Origin: JBGSYJ01 sp041748075
Lineage (GTDB): Bacteria; Acidobacteriota; Thermoanaerobaculia; Gp7-AA8
Length of the DNA: 64,000 nucleotides
Reading direction: 5' to 3'
Assembly (NCBI GenBank): GCA_041748075.1
Contig: JBGTDX010000105.1
Coordinates: 158,339 to 222,338, forward strand
Shown piece after piece: positions 24,973 through 34,556 of this stretch (positions are counted from its first letter, which is position 1; every line of letters begins with the position of its first letter). The notes under the pieces were generated by a model that was given only the letters and a program-made list of their open reading frames with translations, ran no database searches and was not told the origin of the DNA. A program made the translations under genes and the position numbers.

Positions 24973-27616
24973 TTTTCGGCGGGTTCGCCCAGGCGGCAGA
25001 CACGTCGCCCCCCTGGCGGTATTCGTCGAGCATTCGGATCGCGATGTCGACATCGTCGGCGAAGTAGAGCACCAGATCGTCGCGTTCCGCGATGTCGAGT
25101 GCCAGCTGCACGGCGTCGATCTCCTCGGGACATACCCGGAGCTTCTCCTCGGGAAACCCGGCCTCGAGCATCGCCTTGTGAATCAGCTGCGAGACCGCTC
25201 CGCGCTCGCGGCCACGTCGTTTGAAGTCTTCACGGATCACGACGAGGTCGAATGACTCGGCCGCAACAGCGGCAGCCTGTCGTATGTCCTCATCACGACG
25301 GTCTCCCGGAATTCCGACGATCGCTATCAGACGCGCTTTGCGGGATGCCGCAGCGAACTCCGCGACTGCCCGAAACCCGTCGGGGTTGTGCGCGTAATCG
25401 AGGACGACGTGGAAATCCCGGATCTCGAAGACATTCATCCGGCCCGGCGTCTGAGCGATGGACGGGAAGAACGTCTGGATCGCGATGCCGATGTCTTCGA
25501 TGTCGATTCCTGCACCATGCGAGGCAGCTACGGCGGCGAGCGTATTCGCGACGTTGAATCGGGCGCGACCTCCAAAGGTGAGCGGTACGCGGGACAGGTC
25601 GGCGAGCTCGACTCGGACTCCGTTGGACCAGAGAACGATGTGTCCGTTCTCCACCGTTGCGCCGACACCTCCCGCGTCGACATGTTTTCTGAAGACGGGA
25701 AGCTGCGGTTCGAGTGAAAAGAGCGCGATCCTGCACTCGGCCCGTTCACGAATCTCCGGCATGAGAGCGTCTTCGGCATTCAGCACTGCATATCCATCGG
25801 GTCGAACACGCTCGACCGGAATCGCCTTGACCCGCGCAAGATCTTCCAGAGTCTCGATGTCACGCAAGCCCAGATGATCGGCAGCCACGTTGGTGACGAT
25901 TGCCACATCCGACCAGTCGTACGCCAGGCCGGAACGGAGCATTCCGCCGCGCGCAGTTTCGAGCACCGCGTACGTGACCGACGGATCGCGAAGCACGACA
26001 CGGGCCGAATCAGGGCCGGAGCAATCACCCTTCACGATCAGCTCATTGTTGACGTAGATCCCCTCGGTGGTCGTCAGGCCCACATTGTGCCCGGACTGTT
26101 TGGCAATGTGCGCACACAGACGCGCGGTGGTGGTCTTACCGTTCGTCCCGGTCACTGCGATGACCGGGATACGGCCTCCCGAGCCCGGCGGAAAGAGCAT
26201 ATTGATGACAGCATCCGCAACAGGGCGCGATTTCCCTTCGGTCGGGGCCACGTGCATCCTGAAGCCGGGCGCAGCGTTCACCTCGACGATGCCTCCGCCA
26301 ACGTCCCCGATCGGATGTTCGATGGAGGGAGAGACGACATCGATCCCGGCGATGTCGAGCTCTACGAGCTTCGCGATCCGCTCCGCAAGGTGAACGTTCG
26401 CCGGATGGATCTTGTCGGTCACGTCGACCGCGAAGCCTCCCGTTGAAAGGTTTGCCGTGGTCTTCAGGTATACGCGTTCCCCCGATCCAGGAATGGAATC
26501 GGCGGTCATTCCGCGCAACGCCAGAAGGTGCTCGGTCATCTCATCGATACTGATGCGGGTCAGGATTTTCTGATGTCCGATGCCCCGGCGTGGGTCCCTG
26601 TTCTCGATCTCGACGAGCTCCCGAATCGAATGCTCCCCATCCCCGATGACACGGGCGGGAATGCGCTGAGCAGCCGCGACGAGCTTGTAGTTTACGACGA
26701 GAAGCCGGTAGTCGTTTCCCTTGATGAATCGCTCGACGATGACAGTCGAGCGGAACTGTCGTGCCTCGTCGAATGCCTTCCGGAGATCTTCTTCGGTACG
26801 GACGTCAGTGATGATCCCGCGGCCATGCGAGGCATCGAGAGGTTTGACGACCACGGGCCAGCCGATCGAGCGAGCCACCTCTATGGCCTGCTCGATCGAA
26901 CGGGCGATCTTGCCTCGCGGTACCGGGACGCCATGAAAGCCGAGGAGACTCTTGGTCAAATCCTTGTCGCCCGCAATCTCCACGGCGAGGTAGCGGGTGT
27001 TCGAAGATGTCGTCGCCTGAATCTTCCTGGAGTTGGATCCCCAGCCGAGCTGGACGAGGCTCCGATCATCCAGTCGGATGTGCGGGATGTCGCGTCGCGC
27101 TGCTGCCTGAACGATGGAACCAGTCGAGGGGCCGAGCGTCTTTCGTTGCCGCAATTCCCGCAGGCCCGAGATCGCTTCATCGATCGAATAGGACTCACCG
27201 CCGATGAGCGCTTCCAGTATCTCGAGTGCCAGCCGGCCCGCTTCGATTCCTGTCTCACGCTCTTCACACTCGTAGACCACGGTGTATACCCCGTGAGTTG
27301 TCGTCGACCGCGTTCGACCGAAGCCGACGTCGGCGCCAGCGATGACCTGCAGCTCGAGAGCGATATGCTCCATGACGTGGCCCATCCACGTTCCCTCCGC
27401 GAGGCGGACGAGAAAGCCACCAGGGTGGCCTTCTGAGCATCGGTGTTCCACCAGCGAAGGCAGAAGGCGCTCCAGGTTCTCCGGGAAACCCTCCACCTCA
27501 CTCGATGGCCGCTTCTCCATTTCACCGAGATCGATCTTCCACTGAACACACGGAGCGGAAGCGTAAAGATTCGGCCCCATCAGCGCGAACCGCTCGAGCA
27601 CGCGGATCCTGGTCAA
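24965..27616 (-). CDS. cphA: Cyanophycin synthetase
   Basis: 883 residues, typical for CphA. Builds multi-L-arginyl-poly-L-aspartate from Asp and Arg with ATP. An N-terminal domain (about 1-160) precedes an ATP-grasp domain (about 160-470; GWPVVVKPLDASHGRGI, DIAGIDVVSPS, VEVNAAPGFRMH) and a Mur-ligase domain (about 485-870) with the P-loop VTGTNGKTTT and the DYAHNPDGF segment. The first codon is TTG, overlapping the stop of the cyanophycinase gene in TTGA. Presence of both ATP-binding sites means the protein is likely active. With cphB it forms a storage operon for nitrogen, carbon and energy. Confidence 0.95.
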   Translation of the reverse strand: MTRIRVLERFALMGPNLYASAPCVQWKIDLGEMEKRPSSEVEGFPENLERLLPSLVEHRCSEGHPGGFLVRLAEGTWMGHVMEHIALELQVIAGADVGFGRTRSTTTHGVYTVVYECEERETGIEAGRLALEILEALIGGESYSIDEAISGLRELRQRKTLGPSTGSIVQAAARRDIPHIRLDDRSLVQLGWGSNSRKIQATTSSNTRYLAVEIAGDKDLTKSLLGFHGVPVPRGKIARSIEQAIEVARSIGWPVVVKPLDASHGRGIITDVRTEEDLRKAFDEARQFRSTVIVERFIKGNDYRLLVVNYKLVAAAQRIPARVIGDGEHSIRELVEIENRDPRRGIGHQKILTRISIDEMTEHLLALRGMTADSIPGSGERVYLKTTANLSTGGFAVDVTDKIHPANVHLAERIAKLVELDIAGIDVVSPSIEHPIGDVGGGIVEVNAAPGFRMHVAPTEGKSRPVADAVINMLFPPGSGGRIPVIAVTGTNGKTTTARLCAHIAKQSGHNVGLTTTEGIYVNNELIVKGDCSGPDSARVVLRDPSVTYAVLETARGGMLRSGLAYDWSDVAIVTNVAADHLGLRDIETLEDLARVKAIPVERVRPDGYAVLNAEDALMPEIRERAECRIALFSLEPQLPVFRKHVDAGGVGATVENGHIVLWSNGVRVELADLSRVPLTFGGRARFNVANTLAAVAASHGAGIDIEDIGIAIQTFFPSIAQTPGRMNVFEIRDFHVVLDYAHNPDGFRAVAEFAAASRKARLIAIVGIPGDRRDEDIRQAAAVAAESFDLVVIREDFKRRGRERGAVSQLIHKAMLEAGFPEEKLRVCPEEIDAVQLALDIAERDDLVLYFADDVDIAIRMLDEYRQGGDVSAAWANPPKSG

Positions 27617-28449
27617 GCGCGGGCCTTTCTCTGCACCACCGCCGACTTGCGGGGAGCGACGATCCGTCGCCTGGTGAATTCAAAGCGGCTTCCTTCATTC
27701 AGCAGGTGAAGCTGCAGGGGAGACATCATGAAAGGCCGGGTCTTGGAAACGCTGTGAACGTCGGTGCTCGTAACCCCGGAGGCGTCGACGACGACGACCT
27801 GTCCGGTGCCGTGCACCTCCATCGTTGCGTCCGCATGAAAGACAGCGGCCGTATCTTCATCGATCCCGATTCCGAGAAACTGGGGATTCATCCCTATGGC
27901 GGCGATCAGTCGCCCCAACCGGCCCCGCTGCGAGAAATGCTGATCGACAATCGCATGTGAGATAAGCCCCAGTCCGGGAGCGAGATCCACCATGCCCCGG
28001 CGAATCTTCATACCTTGCCGTCCCGTCACGATCATATGAGAAGAAATGGCAGCAGCCCCGGCGCTCGTCCCGCAGTAGACCCCGCCCGATGCGACCAGCT
28101 CATGAATCGCGGCGGCGATGGCGGTGCCGCCCAGCAGCGAGATGAGCCGCAGCTGAATTCCTCCGGTGACGAACACCGCGGTTGCGTCTGCGACGATCCG
28201 AGCACTTCTGGAAGAGTTTGCCTGCTGGCGCGTCGCGAGCTGCAGGATCTGGACGCTTCCCGCTCCGATCTCACTGAAGATCCCGGTGTAAAGCTCACCA
28301 CGCTCCTTCGGGATCGTGGAAGCCGACGGAATGATGACGATCCGGGCGTCCTCGGCTCCCGCAAGGCGGACGAATTCGGTCAGGAGAGCGCGGCCCTTGA
28401 TCTTGTCCTCCGCGCCTCCGATGGCCATGACCGTTCCTGTCGCTTTCAA
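27613..28449 (-). CDS. cphB: Cyanophycinase (peptidase S51)
   Basis: 278 residues from the TTG at 28449, preceded by GAGGAG; the frame stays open to 28506 but the added residues do not look like the family, and 278 fits the usual length of about 270. The catalytic serine is in GTSAGAA, and VMAIGGAEDK, FVTGGIQLRL, and LGIGIDEDTAAVF are strongly conserved. It splits cyanophycin into beta-Asp-Arg dipeptides. It lies upstream of cphA and overlaps it by 4 bases, so synthesis and breakdown are coupled in one operon. Confidence 0.93.
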   Translation of the reverse strand: MKATGTVMAIGGAEDKIKGRALLTEFVRLAGAEDARIVIIPSASTIPKERGELYTGIFSEIGAGSVQILQLATRQQANSSRSARIVADATAVFVTGGIQLRLISLLGGTAIAAAIHELVASGGVYCGTSAGAAAISSHMIVTGRQGMKIRRGMVDLAPGLGLISHAIVDQHFSQRGRLGRLIAAIGMNPQFLGIGIDEDTAAVFHADATMEVHGTGQVVVVDASGVTSTDVHSVSKTRPFMMSPLQLHLLNEGSRFEFTRRRIVAPRKSAVVQRKARA

Positions 28450-28640
28450 AGTTGCCGGGAGCTCCTCAATCCGTGGTGGTGTGGCAGAGTGCCAGCAGCA
28501 TACCAAAGGGAAGGATCAGACAGTACAAGGCAGGGGACGTCTCTCCGGATCGACCTTCGGGCAAGGCCGGCGGGCTTCCTCGAAATGTCCCGCGGTCTGC
28601 CCTTGTTTCGGGAGGCGTGAAAAAACCGGCTGGAGTTCCT

Positions 28641-30455
28641 GTGCTCAAACGATCTCTGTTGTCCTCCGCGATTCTTCTGCTGTCGGTCTGGCTGGTTCTC
28701 CCTCCGACGGCCGCCGCAGGCGAGATCCTGCCTCTCGACCAGATCACCAAAGGGATGAAGGGCTACGGGGTCACCGTTTTCGAAGGGGAAACCAGCGAAC
28801 GGTTCGACATCGAGGTCCTGGGCGTGCTGAAGAATATCGGACCGGACCAGAACCTCATTCTCGCCAGAGTGGATCACCCGATCATCCGCAACAGCGGGAT
28901 CATCGCGGGCATGAGTGGTTCGCCGATCTACGTCGACGGCAAAGTCATCGGAGCTCTTGCCTATTCGTGGCAGTTCGCGAAAGACCCGATTGCCGGTATC
29001 ACGCCGATCGAAGAGATGTTGCGCATTGGCACCACGCAAGCCTCGGGCATGGCGCTCGCCCCGCAGATGAGCGCGAATGATTTCGTTTCGGGGATGGTCG
29101 AGGGCAAGTCGGACGAATTGTTCGCGAAGATGCTTGGCGGTCTCATGCCGGCTCCGAGTGGGGCCGGTTCCGGTGCACTCCCTATCGCAATTCCCATCTC
29201 ATTTTCCAACTTTTCGAGCGAGACCATCGATCGTTTCGGAAAGTTTTTCGAAGCGCGGGGTTTCCTGCCCGTTCCGAGTGGAACTTCGAGCGGCGGCGCG
29301 GCGGCTGTCGGACCTGTGACCTCGTTCCAGCCTGGAGATTCGATCGCGGGAGTTCTCGTTACCGGCGACTTTTCTATCGCCTCGACCGGGACGGTGACCC
29401 ACATCGACGGCGATCAGGTCTACGCATTCGGGCACCCGTTCCTCGACATGGGAGAGATCAGCTTTCCGATGGCGAAGTCGGAAGTGGTGACCGTGCTGCC
29501 GAACGTCGCGCGCTCCTTCAAAATGGCGAACGCCGGTCAGATCGTGGGAACTCTTCAACAGGACCGTTCCGCAGGGATCCGGGGAACCACCGGCGTTGAA
29601 GCGGCGATGATTCCCGTGCAGCTGACGCTCGACGGAGTCAAAGGCTCGAAGACCTACAACCTGAAAGTCGTGCGGCATCCGCAACTTGCACCGCTACTCA
29701 TCGCGATGGCAGTCGACAGCGTCGTGGCTGGCACGCAGCGCTCCGCCGGCGAGAGAACGATCGTGCTCGATTCCGAGATTTCCATCGACGGCTACCCGCC
29801 GATCGTTCTGCGAGAAGGCTGGTCCGGCGGAAGGGCGCGCGAAGCCATTCCGAGCTATCTGGCGATTGTTTCCTCTTTTCTGCTTTCGAACGAATTCCAG
29901 CACGCGACAATCAATGACGTGAAGATCCGTCTGCGGCATGACGATGAGCTCAGGATTGCCACGATCACCGAGGCATCGGTAATCCCTACTGAGAACGGCC
30001 AGATCAACCCCGGGGACGTAGTGAAGGTACGCGCGATGCTCCGGCCTTATCGCGGGCCTGAGTTCGAACAGCTGTTCGATCTCCAGATCCCTCAGAATCA
30101 GAAGCTCGGCCCGGCATACCTGTTCGTCGGCAGCGGCTCGGCGTTGACCCAGCTCGATTTCATGCTGGTTCCACCTGCACCGCGGAATCTGAACCAGCTC
30201 ATCGAGGTCATCGAAAGACTCAGGCCATCGACCGAACTGGTTCTCGGTCTGTATGCGCCTTCGCAGGGCCTCGTCACAGGAGGGGTATATCTGCCGGAGT
30301 TGCCTCCTTCGTTACAGGCAGTCGTCACAGCCGACTCCTCCAATGTGACGACTACCCCGGTTCGATACTTCGCACGGCCGCACCTCTCCCGGGCGATGGA
30401 CTATGTAGTGACCGGCGGACTTCAGGTTAGACTCGACATCCGTCCGCGGTTGTAA
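28641..30455 (+). CDS. SpoIVB-type (S55) serine peptidase domain protein, secreted
   Basis: 604 residues from a GTG with GGAG five bases upstream. A signal peptide (about 1-26) leads straight into the S55 region: ITKGMKGYGVTVFEG, then GIIAGMSGSPIYVDGKVIGAL with the serine in GMSGSP near residue 94, and later AFGHPFLDMGEI. Nothing in the window suggests sporulation, so this is one of the wide group of envelope proteins with this domain in diderm bacteria. The C-terminal 250 residues are beta-rich and unknown. It is divergent from cyanophycinase and followed by a secreted propeller protein. Confidence 0.85.
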   Translation: MLKRSLLSSAILLLSVWLVLPPTAAAGEILPLDQITKGMKGYGVTVFEGETSERFDIEVLGVLKNIGPDQNLILARVDHPIIRNSGIIAGMSGSPIYVDGKVIGALAYSWQFAKDPIAGITPIEEMLRIGTTQASGMALAPQMSANDFVSGMVEGKSDELFAKMLGGLMPAPSGAGSGALPIAIPISFSNFSSETIDRFGKFFEARGFLPVPSGTSSGGAAAVGPVTSFQPGDSIAGVLVTGDFSIASTGTVTHIDGDQVYAFGHPFLDMGEISFPMAKSEVVTVLPNVARSFKMANAGQIVGTLQQDRSAGIRGTTGVEAAMIPVQLTLDGVKGSKTYNLKVVRHPQLAPLLIAMAVDSVVAGTQRSAGERTIVLDSEISIDGYPPIVLREGWSGGRAREAIPSYLAIVSSFLLSNEFQHATINDVKIRLRHDDELRIATITEASVIPTENGQINPGDVVKVRAMLRPYRGPEFEQLFDLQIPQNQKLGPAYLFVGSGSALTQLDFMLVPPAPRNLNQLIEVIERLRPSTELVLGLYAPSQGLVTGGVYLPELPPSLQAVVTADSSNVTTTPVRYFARPHLSRAMDYVVTGGLQVRLDIRPRL

Positions 30456-30531
30456 TCAAACTGAAAATTCGAAACGCCGACGCGACGAAGCCGGGAGTTG
30501 TCCGGTATCCTCCCGTCCCGCGAGGAGTGCG

Positions 30532-32706
30532 ATGCGATTGATCTACGGGATTGCCGCTCTGTTGATTTCCGCGCCTCTGTTCGGGGTTGCGCCTCAGTTC
30601 TGGCGCACCGCGACTCCGGATGAGATGCTCAGTGGCGAGGTTGATGGGTTCGTTGTCACGGCCCGGGGCCAGCTGCAACCCGGCCCTCTGGTCACGAAAC
30701 TGGCGAGCGTAGATGATCCATTCGTCCTCTCGCAGACCACCGACGGCCGAGGCGTCCGTTTTCTCGGTACGGGCAACGGAGGCAAGGTCTACCGGCTCGA
30801 GGGCTCGAAGCTCTCGCTTCTCTACACGGCACCGGAACCCGAGGTGTACAGCCTTGCGTTCGCCAACGGTCAGCTGTTCGTCGGGACGTCACCCAACGGA
30901 AAAATCTACAGAGTGAATCCTGCGAGCGGAGTCGCATCGGTATTCTTCGACCCGCAGGAGGCATACATCTGGGACATGGCCTCGCTGCAGGATGGCTCAT
31001 TTGCTGTTGCAACCGGCGTGGAGGGCAAGCTCTATCGCGTGACACGAGCGGGAGAGGGAACGGTGTGGTACGACGCACCTGAAACGCATCTCAGGTCGCT
31101 GGTGAATGCAGGGCCGGACCGGCTGCTCGTCGGTGGCTCGGGCGACGGTCGAATCTACGAAATCACCTCCAGTGGGGGCCGCGCAATCTATGACTCACTG
31201 TATTCTGAGATCTCATCGCTCTATTACGACTCCAGCACTGGAATTGCGTGGGCAGCGGGAGTCAGCAACGTGCTCCCGACGACCCCGCCCGCAAGGACCG
31301 ACGCCGCTGCGCGTGGCGGTTCCACATCGGGCTCCTCCGGCGAACGGAGCACTCAGGAGGGTGGGGGAACCGCGACCGTGAGTATCTCCTTCGAGGATCC
31401 GGCGGCAACCGCTGCTTCGACTCCGGGAGGTACGGCGAGCGGGATCGGGGCCGAGTTGTATCGCATCGAGCGCGACGGCTTCGTCGAGCCGGTCCGCAAG
31501 TTCGATCGGGAGATTGTCTACGCGTTGACAGGCAAAGGCGATGGAGCAATCTACATGGCAACAGGCCCGCTGGGCCGCGTCTATGAGTTCCGCAATGGTC
31601 AGTTCGCGCTCGTAGCCGGCACGCCGGAAAAGCAGGTCGTATCGTTCAACAACGACCGCGATTCGATCATAGCCACCACGACCAACAGCGGTGCAGTTTA
31701 TAGAATCGACACGGGCAGGACGGCCCCGGGGGAGTTTCGATCCACCGTAAGAGACACCGGCAGATTCTCCTCGTTCGGACAGTACAGGCTCGACGGAACC
31801 GGAATGCTCCCCCGCGAAGTCTCCGTGTCGTTCCGAAGCGGCAACACCGCTACGCCCGACCAGACCTGGAGCGACTGGTCCGCCCCTGTGTTGGCCGCGA
31901 CGGGTGCCGTGAATGCGCCCTCGGCCAGATACCTTCAGTGGAAGGTTCGAAGCGAAGCTCCGAATCCCCGCATGTCGCTCGATTCGATGACCATCGCGTT
32001 CGTGAATCGCAATGTGGCTCCCGTGATCGAATCACTCGCCGTCGCCGATCCCGGGGTCGTCTTCATCAGTGGAAATTACCCCGGCCCCCCGCAGGTCGTG
32101 GAAGCTACCAATCCCGACGAATATGGGATTTTCACCAGCCTGACCGAACCCACTGATCGTGCCACCCCCGGAAAACGGTACTTCAGGCGGGGCTATCGCA
32201 CCGTGACCTGGAAGGCCTCCGACGCCAACAACGATCCTCTCCGCTATACCGTTCAGTTCCGCCGGTCCGGGACCTCTGAGTGGCTTCGCCTGCGGGAGAA
32301 CATCGACGACACCCAGCTGAACTTCGACACCTCACAGCTTCCAGACGGCAAGTACGAACTGAAGCTCATCGTCAGCGACATTCGCGGTAACCCGGAAGGT
32401 GCGCTGACCGACACCCGCGAGGGAGTGGAACTGCTCGTCGACAATACGGCTCCCGTGATTACGACGGAACGTACGGCGGACGGGCTCAGAATCCGGGTGA
32501 TCGATGCTCTTTCTCCAATCGGAAGGGTGGAGTATTCGGTTGACGCGGATAAGTGGCTGCCACTCGTCCCTGATGACGGGATCGCCGATTCCCTGGAAGA
32601 GACGTTTCGCATCGACGCCGCATCGATTCGCAACCGGTTCGCCGTGATCAGAGCGGTCGATAGCTTCTTTAACGTCGCGACGCACTCGGTGCCGACGGGC
32701 AACTGA
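30532..32706 (+). CDS. Secreted seven-blade beta-propeller protein with C-terminal Ig/Fn3-like domains
   Basis: 724 residues with GAGGAG ahead of the ATG and a signal peptide (1-19). Seven blade signatures occur: GKVYRLEG, GKIYRVNP, GKLYRVTR, GRIYEITS, AELYRIER, GRVYEFRN and GAVYRIDT. A low-complexity Ser/Gly/Thr linker interrupts blades four and five. After about residue 400 the protein has beta domains, one with the ASDANNDPLRYTVQFRR pattern and one with DNTAPVITTER. Function unknown; a carbohydrate or peptide binder at the surface is possible. The 76-base gap to the previous gene suggests a shared transcript with the S55 protein. Confidence 0.82.
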   Translation: MRLIYGIAALLISAPLFGVAPQFWRTATPDEMLSGEVDGFVVTARGQLQPGPLVTKLASVDDPFVLSQTTDGRGVRFLGTGNGGKVYRLEGSKLSLLYTAPEPEVYSLAFANGQLFVGTSPNGKIYRVNPASGVASVFFDPQEAYIWDMASLQDGSFAVATGVEGKLYRVTRAGEGTVWYDAPETHLRSLVNAGPDRLLVGGSGDGRIYEITSSGGRAIYDSLYSEISSLYYDSSTGIAWAAGVSNVLPTTPPARTDAAARGGSTSGSSGERSTQEGGGTATVSISFEDPAATAASTPGGTASGIGAELYRIERDGFVEPVRKFDREIVYALTGKGDGAIYMATGPLGRVYEFRNGQFALVAGTPEKQVVSFNNDRDSIIATTTNSGAVYRIDTGRTAPGEFRSTVRDTGRFSSFGQYRLDGTGMLPREVSVSFRSGNTATPDQTWSDWSAPVLAATGAVNAPSARYLQWKVRSEAPNPRMSLDSMTIAFVNRNVAPVIESLAVADPGVVFISGNYPGPPQVVEATNPDEYGIFTSLTEPTDRATPGKRYFRRGYRTVTWKASDANNDPLRYTVQFRRSGTSEWLRLRENIDDTQLNFDTSQLPDGKYELKLIVSDIRGNPEGALTDTREGVELLVDNTAPVITTERTADGLRIRVIDALSPIGRVEYSVDADKWLPLVPDDGIADSLEETFRIDAASIRNRFAVIRAVDSFFNVATHSVPTGN

Positions 32707-32846
32707 CGCCATTCAGCATTCCACTCGCCTGCAGTTCCTGCTGAAATGAGCTGGCACGCCCGGGCGCCCAATGCCCGTTCATGCCTTTCGCCACCCGATG
32801 TCTATAATGGCTTCGAGTCTCTTCCTCGATGACCGAAGGTGGGTGT

Positions 32847-34550
32847 ATGAGCCGTTCTGCACGGCAGAGAAGTCGGTTGCAGTCCGCGGTCGTGTACAGC
32901 TTCGTGGTGTCCCTGCTTCTCCTCCAGATCTCGGGGTGCCGCCGCGAGAGAGAGGCTGCAAGTCCGGTTGCCGTCGCCGCCTCTTCGGTGCCGCAGGAAG
33001 GGGGGACTCTCGTCCGGCGACTGGAAGCCGATGTCAATACGCTCAACATGGCATTGATCGGTACCGGTCCGGAAAGACAGGTGCTCGCACTTGTCCACGA
33101 CGGGCTCGTCGAAGTCAATGAGAGGCTGGAGCTCACACCGGGGATCGCGGAGCGATGGGAAGTTTCAGAGGATCAGCGCTCCTACATCTTCTTTCTGAAC
33201 CCCCGAGCAACATTCAGCGACGGAACTCCCGTGCGTGCAAGCGACGTCGTCTATACAATCAGAACGATTGCCGATCCGGCCACCGAATCCGCACAATTGT
33301 CCTCGTACTTTGTGGGCCTCGATCCACTTCGTACCCGCGTCATCGATGACTACACGGTCGAGATAGGCTTCGACAGAGCGCGTGCCTCGCAGCTCGCTGC
33401 GTTCAACATCGGCATCCTGCCTGAGCACTATTACTCGAAGGGAGACTTCAAAAAAGACTTCAACGACACGGTCGTGGGAAGCGGCCCCTATGTGCTGGCA
33501 AGACGCGATCCGGGCCAGCAGATCATTCTCGAACGACGGGAGAACTACTGGCGGACCAAACCGTTCATTCAGAGGATTGTCTTCAGAATCATTCCGGACG
33601 ATGCCGTGGCCTGGAATGCCGCCAAGCGGGGAGACATCGACGAGACGAAGATGACCTCGGATCAGTGGCAGCTCGAGCGCAACAGGCCGGAAGTGATTTC
33701 CGCTATCGACATCCGGCGCTTCTATTCACTCGACTACAACTTTATCGCCTGGAACACCCGCAGGCCGATCCTCTCAGACAGCCGCGTCCGGACTGCGTTG
33801 TCGATGTGCCTGAACCGCTCCGCGATCATCAACAACGTCTACTTCGGCACCGCCCGGATCATCACCGGTCCATTCACTCCGGACCAGACGGCCTATGATC
33901 CCGACGTACCACCCATTCAGTTCAATCCTGCGGCAGCCGCGGGGCTGCTCACGGCGCTGGGCTGGCGGGATACGGATGGCGACGGAGTTCTCGACAAAGA
34001 TGGAAAGCCGTTCGTGATCGAGGTGCTGCTCTCGTCCGGAAACAAGACCTCGAATCTTCAGGCGCAGATCTTTCAGGACGCGCTCGCAAAGATCGGCGTT
34101 CGGCTCGAGCTGGTGAGAGTCGACGGCGCTACGATGATTTCGCGCGCGCTGGAAGGCGACTACGACGCCACCTTTCTCGCATGGGGCCTCGATCTCGATC
34201 CAGATCCGTTCAGCTACTTCCACTCTTCGCAGTTCCCTCCCAACGGGATGAACATCGTCTATTACTCGAACCCCGAGGCGGACCGGCTGATGGAAGCGGC
34301 CCGAGAGGAGCTCGATCCTGCAGCAAGAGTGGACCTCTATCACCAGCTCCACCGCCTGCTCGCAACGGATCAACCATACACGTGGACTGTTCAGCCTTCC
34401 CTCAAGTGGGCAGTCAACAAGCGGATTCAGGGTGTCAGAGAGTCGAACGGACTCGGTCTCTTTCTCTGGTACCCCGGTCAGGATGAGTGGTGGATTCCCG
34501 AAACAATGCGACGGCATGACGCCCCGGTTCGCGATGGAACGTCTCAATAG
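32847..34550 (+). CDS. Peptide/nickel ABC transporter substrate-binding lipoprotein (family 5)
   Basis: 567 residues from the second of two in-frame ATGs, which has AAGGTGGG just upstream. A lipobox ISGC ends the signal sequence near residue 31. The SBP_bac_5 fold is clear: LTPGIAERWEVSEDQRSYIFFL, the FSDGTPVRASDVVYT segment, and a late YHQLHRLLATDQPYTW. It delivers oligopeptides or similar ligands to the permeases that follow. The final three genes in this run are binding protein, permease and permease, with no ATPase. Confidence 0.93.
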   Translation: MSRSARQRSRLQSAVVYSFVVSLLLLQISGCRREREAASPVAVAASSVPQEGGTLVRRLEADVNTLNMALIGTGPERQVLALVHDGLVEVNERLELTPGIAERWEVSEDQRSYIFFLNPRATFSDGTPVRASDVVYTIRTIADPATESAQLSSYFVGLDPLRTRVIDDYTVEIGFDRARASQLAAFNIGILPEHYYSKGDFKKDFNDTVVGSGPYVLARRDPGQQIILERRENYWRTKPFIQRIVFRIIPDDAVAWNAAKRGDIDETKMTSDQWQLERNRPEVISAIDIRRFYSLDYNFIAWNTRRPILSDSRVRTALSMCLNRSAIINNVYFGTARIITGPFTPDQTAYDPDVPPIQFNPAAAAGLLTALGWRDTDGDGVLDKDGKPFVIEVLLSSGNKTSNLQAQIFQDALAKIGVRLELVRVDGATMISRALEGDYDATFLAWGLDLDPDPFSYFHSSQFPPNGMNIVYYSNPEADRLMEAAREELDPAARVDLYHQLHRLLATDQPYTWTVQPSLKWAVNKRIQGVRESNGLGLFLWYPGQDEWWIPETMRRHDAPVRDGTSQ

Positions 34551-34556
34551 AGAGCG

